A stretch of DNA of 64,000 nt from Methylobacterium isbiliense (GTDB lineage: Bacteria; Pseudomonadota; Alphaproteobacteria; Rhizobiales; Beijerinckiaceae). The notes beneath the pieces are model-generated. The model ran no database searches. It saw only the letters and a list, made by a program, of their open reading frames with translations, and was not told the origin of the DNA. The stretch covers positions 186,001 through 250,000 of the forward strand of contig NZ_BPQQ01000022.1 in assembly GCF_022179325.1 (NCBI RefSeq). Direction: 5' to 3'. Each line of letters starts with the position of its first letter. The stretch's first letter is position 1. The position numbers were made by a program, and so were the translations under genes. Positions 61,339-64,000 of this stretch are shown piece after piece.

Positions 61339-64000
61339 TCAGGCCGCGACGTCGAGGGCGGAGGCGGTGACCTCGTTCAGGGCCGCCACGAGGCCGCTGC
61401 GGTCGAACTTCGCCACGAAATCGGCGATGCCGAGCGCGCGCGCCCGCTCGATCGCCTCCGGCGCCGTGCTGGCGGCGAGCGCGATCACCGGCACCTGCGC
61501 GATCCGGGGCGAGGCCCGCCGCATCGCCTCGACGAGGTCGAAGCCCGAGCGGCCCGGCATGTCGAGGTCGCTCACCACCACGTCGATGGCGGTCTCCCCG
61601 AGCAGGAGCCCCAGCGCCTCCTCGGCGCTCGCCGCCGCCGTGACCCGATAGCCCGCCGCCTTGAGGACGGGGGTCAGCATCTCGCGGAAGAAGGCCGAGT
61701 CGTCGACGAGGAGGAGCTGCGGGACCTTGTGCTCCTTGCGCCGGGGGGCGCGCGCCCAGTCGTCGTGGGCGAGCGGGAGGTAATGGGCGATGTTGACGAT
61801 CTCGGTCGCCCGCCCGCGCACCACCGCCGAGCCGATCAGGTCGGAGCGGTCCGCCGCCAGTTCCACGTCGAGGACGTCGTCCACGATGTCGACGATCTCG
61901 TCCACCGCGAGTCCCATCGAGCGCTCGCCGTCCGAGAACACCACCAGCGCCTGCGAGCCCTCCCGCTTGAGCACCTGATCCGGATCGACCGGCACGAGCG
62001 GCATCAGCCGCCCGCGGTACTGGATCAGCGGCCGCCCGCCGACCCACTCGATCTTGGCCGCATCGACCTCTTCGAGGCGCGTCACCAGGGAGAGCGGCAC
62101 CGCCTTGAGCGCGTGCCCGCCGCCCTTGAAGACCAGCAGCGTCACGGTCTGGTCGCCCGAGGCCTCCTCGGTCTCAGCATCCGCCTCGCCCGGCTGGCCG
62201 GTGGCGGCGCCGGAGCCGACCATGCGGGCGACGCCGTTCGGGTCGACGATCAGCACCACCGCGCCGTCGCCCAGGATGGTGTTGCCCGAGAAGAGCGGGA
62301 TGTGCCGCAGCTTCGAGGACATCGGCTTCACGACGATCTCTTCCGTGTGGAAGACGCCGTCCACCAGGATGCCGAAGCGCTGGCGCCCGACCTGGCTCAC
62401 CACCACGAAGCCCTCGTCGGTCGAGGCGGTGGAGGGATCCTTGTCGAGGCCGAGCATCCCGGCGATCGGCACGATCGGCAGCAGGCGGTCGCGCAGGCGC
62501 AGCACCGGCGAGCCATTGATGCGCTCCACCGTGTGGTCGCTGCCCGGCTGGACGCGCACCAGTTCGAGCACCGAGACCTGCGGGATCGCGAAGCGGTGGT
62601 CGCGGGCCGAGACGATCAGCGCCGCCACGATGGCGAGCGTGAGCGGGATCTTGATCGTGAAGGTGGTGCCCTGGCCGAGCTGGGTGCGGATGTCGACCGT
62701 GCCGCCAATCAGCTCGATGTTGGTCTTGACCACGTCCATGCCGACGCCGCGGCCGGAGACCGAGGTGATGGCCTTGGCGGTCGAGAAGCCGGCATGGAAG
62801 ATGAACTTCGCGACCTGCGCGTCGCTCATCCGCTCGACCTCGGCCTCGGAGGCGATGCCGCGCTCCACCGCCTTGCGGCGGATGGTGGCGAGGTCGAGGC
62901 CCTTGCCGTCGTCGGCGATCTCGATGGTGATCGTGCCGCCCTCGTGGAAGGCGTTGAGACGGATCGTGCCCTTCTCGGGCTTGCCCGCGGCCTTGCGCTC
63001 GGGGCCGGACTCGATGCCGTGATCGGCGGAGTTCCGCACCATGTGGGTGAGCGGATCCTTGATCACCTCCAGCACCTGACGGTCGAGTTCCGTCTCGGCG
63101 CCCTGCATCACGAGGTCGATCTTCTTGCCGAGTTCCGACGAGAGGTCGCGCACCACCCGCGGCAGCTTCTGCCACGCCGAGCCGATCGGCTGCATGCGGG
63201 TCTTCATGACCCCTTCCTGCAGCTCGGCGGTGACGTTGGAGAGCCGCTGCAGCGGCACCTTGTAGCTGTTGTCCTCGTGGTGGCGGGCGATCTCGAGCAG
63301 CTGGTTGCGGGTCAGCACCAGCTCCGAGACCATGGTCATCAGGTGTTCGAGCGTGTCGACGTTCACCCGGATGGTCTGGACCTTGCTCACCGCGACGCTC
63401 TCGCCCTCGGAGGCGGGCGCCTCGGCGCGCGGCTCGGGGGCCGCCTTGGCGGCAGCGGGCGCCGGAGCGGGGGGCGCAGCGGCCGGTCCGGGCGTGTCGC
63501 GGAAGGCCCGCTCCAGGTCGTCGAGGGTGACCTCGCCGGGCTTCAAGGCCCGCTCCAGCACCTGCGGCACCAGCGAGCCCGTCGTCAGGGCGGGGGCGGC
63601 GGGGCCGGGCGTGTCGCGGAAGGCGCGCTCCAGATCGTCGAGGGAGACCTCGCCGGGCTTGAGCGCCCGTTCCAGCACCTGCGGCACCAGCGAGCCCGTG
63701 GCCATCGGCGGCGGCGCGGGCGGCGGCGGCGGGGCGGCGGCGATCTCACCCTCGGACATGCGTTCCAGGGCGCCGATCAGGTCCTCGTCGGCGCCCGCCG
63801 GCTCGGCGGCGGTGCGCTCCAGCTCCGCGACGATCACCTTGATACGGTCGAGGGTCTGCAGGATCAGCGTCACCGCCTCGCTGGTGACGGTCATGCCGTC
63901 GCGGAACTTGCCCATCAGGGTCTCGGCCGCATGGGCCAGCGCTTCGAGGCGCGGCAGGCCGAGGAACCCGCACGTGCCCTTGATGGTGTGAACCAGGCGG
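61339..64000 (-). CDS. cheA: Chemotaxis hybrid histidine kinase CheA (5' end beyond window)
   Basis: The visible part begins inside the Hpt/P1 domain: HTIKGTCGFLGLPRLEALAH contains the phospho-acceptor His, so the gene starts past base 64000. A linker with a 39-residue tandem duplication follows in place of a recognisable P2 domain. The dimerisation domain (LVLTRNQLLEIARHHEDNSY), the ATPase domain (HMVRNSADHGIES, GRGVGMDVVKTNIELIGG) and a duplicated CheW-like region come next. The C-terminal receiver has Asp in VVVSDLDMPGRSGFD. CheA kinases with a fused receiver are known in alphaproteobacteria. It is first of the cheAWYBR operon. Confidence 0.95.
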   Translation of the reverse strand, partial: RLVHTIKGTCGFLGLPRLEALAHAAETLMGKFRDGMTVTSEAVTLILQTLDRIKVIVAELERTAAEPAGADEDLIGALERMSEGEIAAAPPPPPAPPPMATGSLVPQVLERALKPGEVSLDDLERAFRDTPGPAAPALTTGSLVPQVLERALKPGEVTLDDLERAFRDTPGPAAAPPAPAPAAAKAAPEPRAEAPASEGESVAVSKVQTIRVNVDTLEHLMTMVSELVLTRNQLLEIARHHEDNSYKVPLQRLSNVTAELQEGVMKTRMQPIGSAWQKLPRVVRDLSSELGKKIDLVMQGAETELDRQVLEVIKDPLTHMVRNSADHGIESGPERKAAGKPEKGTIRLNAFHEGGTITIEIADDGKGLDLATIRRKAVERGIASEAEVERMSDAQVAKFIFHAGFSTAKAITSVSGRGVGMDVVKTNIELIGGTVDIRTQLGQGTTFTIKIPLTLAIVAALIVSARDHRFAIPQVSVLELVRVQPGSDHTVERINGSPVLRLRDRLLPIVPIAGMLGLDKDPSTASTDEGFVVVSQVGRQRFGILVDGVFHTEEIVVKPMSSKLRHIPLFSGNTILGDGAVVLIVDPNGVARMVGSGAATGQPGEADAETEEASGDQTVTLLVFKGGGHALKAVPLSLVTRLEEVDAAKIEWVGGRPLIQYRGRLMPLVPVDPDQVLKREGSQALVVFSDGERSMGLAVDEIVDIVDDVLDVELAADRSDLIGSAVVRGRATEIVNIAHYLPLAHDDWARAPRRKEHKVPQLLLVDDSAFFREMLTPVLKAAGYRVTAAASAEEALGLLLGETAIDVVVSDLDMPGRSGFDLVEAMRRASPRIAQVPVIALAASTAPEAIERARALGIADFVAKFDRSGLVAALNEVTASALDVAA
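63494..63703. repeat. 117-bp tandem duplication in the cheA linker
   Basis: Two copies begin at 63494 and 63611. Each encodes SLVPQVLERALKPGEV then (S/T)LDDLERAFRDTPGP. The copies differ at scattered, mostly silent, positions, so the duplication is not brand new. Confidence 0.9.

Noticed and set aside
1-64000. tRNA, rRNA, insertion sequence or prophage genes
   Set aside because: None was seen on reading. No transposase or integrase motifs, and no tRNA-like cloverleaf with a recognisable T-loop was noticed.

Overview
The window looks like chromosomal DNA of a pigmented, flagellated, aerobic anoxygenic phototrophic alphaproteobacterium, most likely Methylobacteriaceae (Methylobacterium or a close relative). 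This is inferred from very high GC with almost exclusively G/C third codon positions, a crtEF-bchCXYZ-pufQBALMC superoperon, a Rhizobiales-type outer-membrane beta-barrel protein and a cheAWYBR operon. No identity search was possible.

Layout. (1) 1-2.2 kb: flagellar rod genes flgC (cut by the window edge) and flgB, divergent from a fliO-like gene with a long proline-rich tail. (2) 2.3-4.5 kb: a metallo-beta-lactamase/degenerate receiver/GAF fusion and a small membrane protein. (3) 4.9-18.6 kb: the photosynthesis cluster. crtE-crtF-bchC-bchX-bchY-bchZ-pufQ-pufB-pufA-pufL-pufM-pufC run on the minus strand, and crtD-crtC run divergently. TGT-N12-ACA boxes of the PpsR/CrtJ type lie between crtE and crtD, with near matches at crtE and bchC. 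(4) 18.7-20.5 kb: an allophanate hydrolase. (5) 20.6-40.3 kb: an almost complete oxygen-dependent cobalamin pathway. A cobalamin riboswitch leads cbtB-cbtA-DUF1636-cobW-(Uma2 remnant)-cobN-cobG-cobH-cobI-cobJ, in which nearly every stop overlaps the next start. cobL-cobE-cobM, cobK, cobB, cbiD, cobU-cobO and cobQ flank it. An outer-membrane protein gene sits between cobO and cobQ. (6) 40.3-53.8 kb: a transporter-fused hybrid histidine kinase, an S24-type repressor, DUF952-pyrD, a methyltransferase, a MATE exporter, a DUF6460-like protein, an alpha/beta hydrolase with an EamA exporter, a lower-GC cassette encoding a papain-like cysteine protease and a chagasin-like inhibitor, a NarL/LuxR response regulator and a YjbQ protein. 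(7) 53.8-57.8 kb: an ATP-dependent DNA ligase with its ligase-associated exonuclease, a TPR-methyltransferase and a small membrane protein. (8) 58.1-64 kb: cheR, cheB, cheY, cheW and cheA (5' end beyond the window).

The superoperon makes the light-harvesting 1 and reaction-centre polypeptides, the last reductive and dehydrogenating steps of bacteriochlorophyll a, and the early and late steps of spheroidene-type carotenoids. The cobalamin block covers cobalt uptake, corrin-ring methylation, cobalt insertion, adenosylation and nucleotide-loop activation, all apparently under B12 feedback for the riboswitch-led part.

The most unusual items are the protease/inhibitor cassette, the phosphodiesterase-like fusion protein, the cobK/cobL pair whose start codons overlap on opposite strands, and a 39-residue tandem duplication in the CheA linker.
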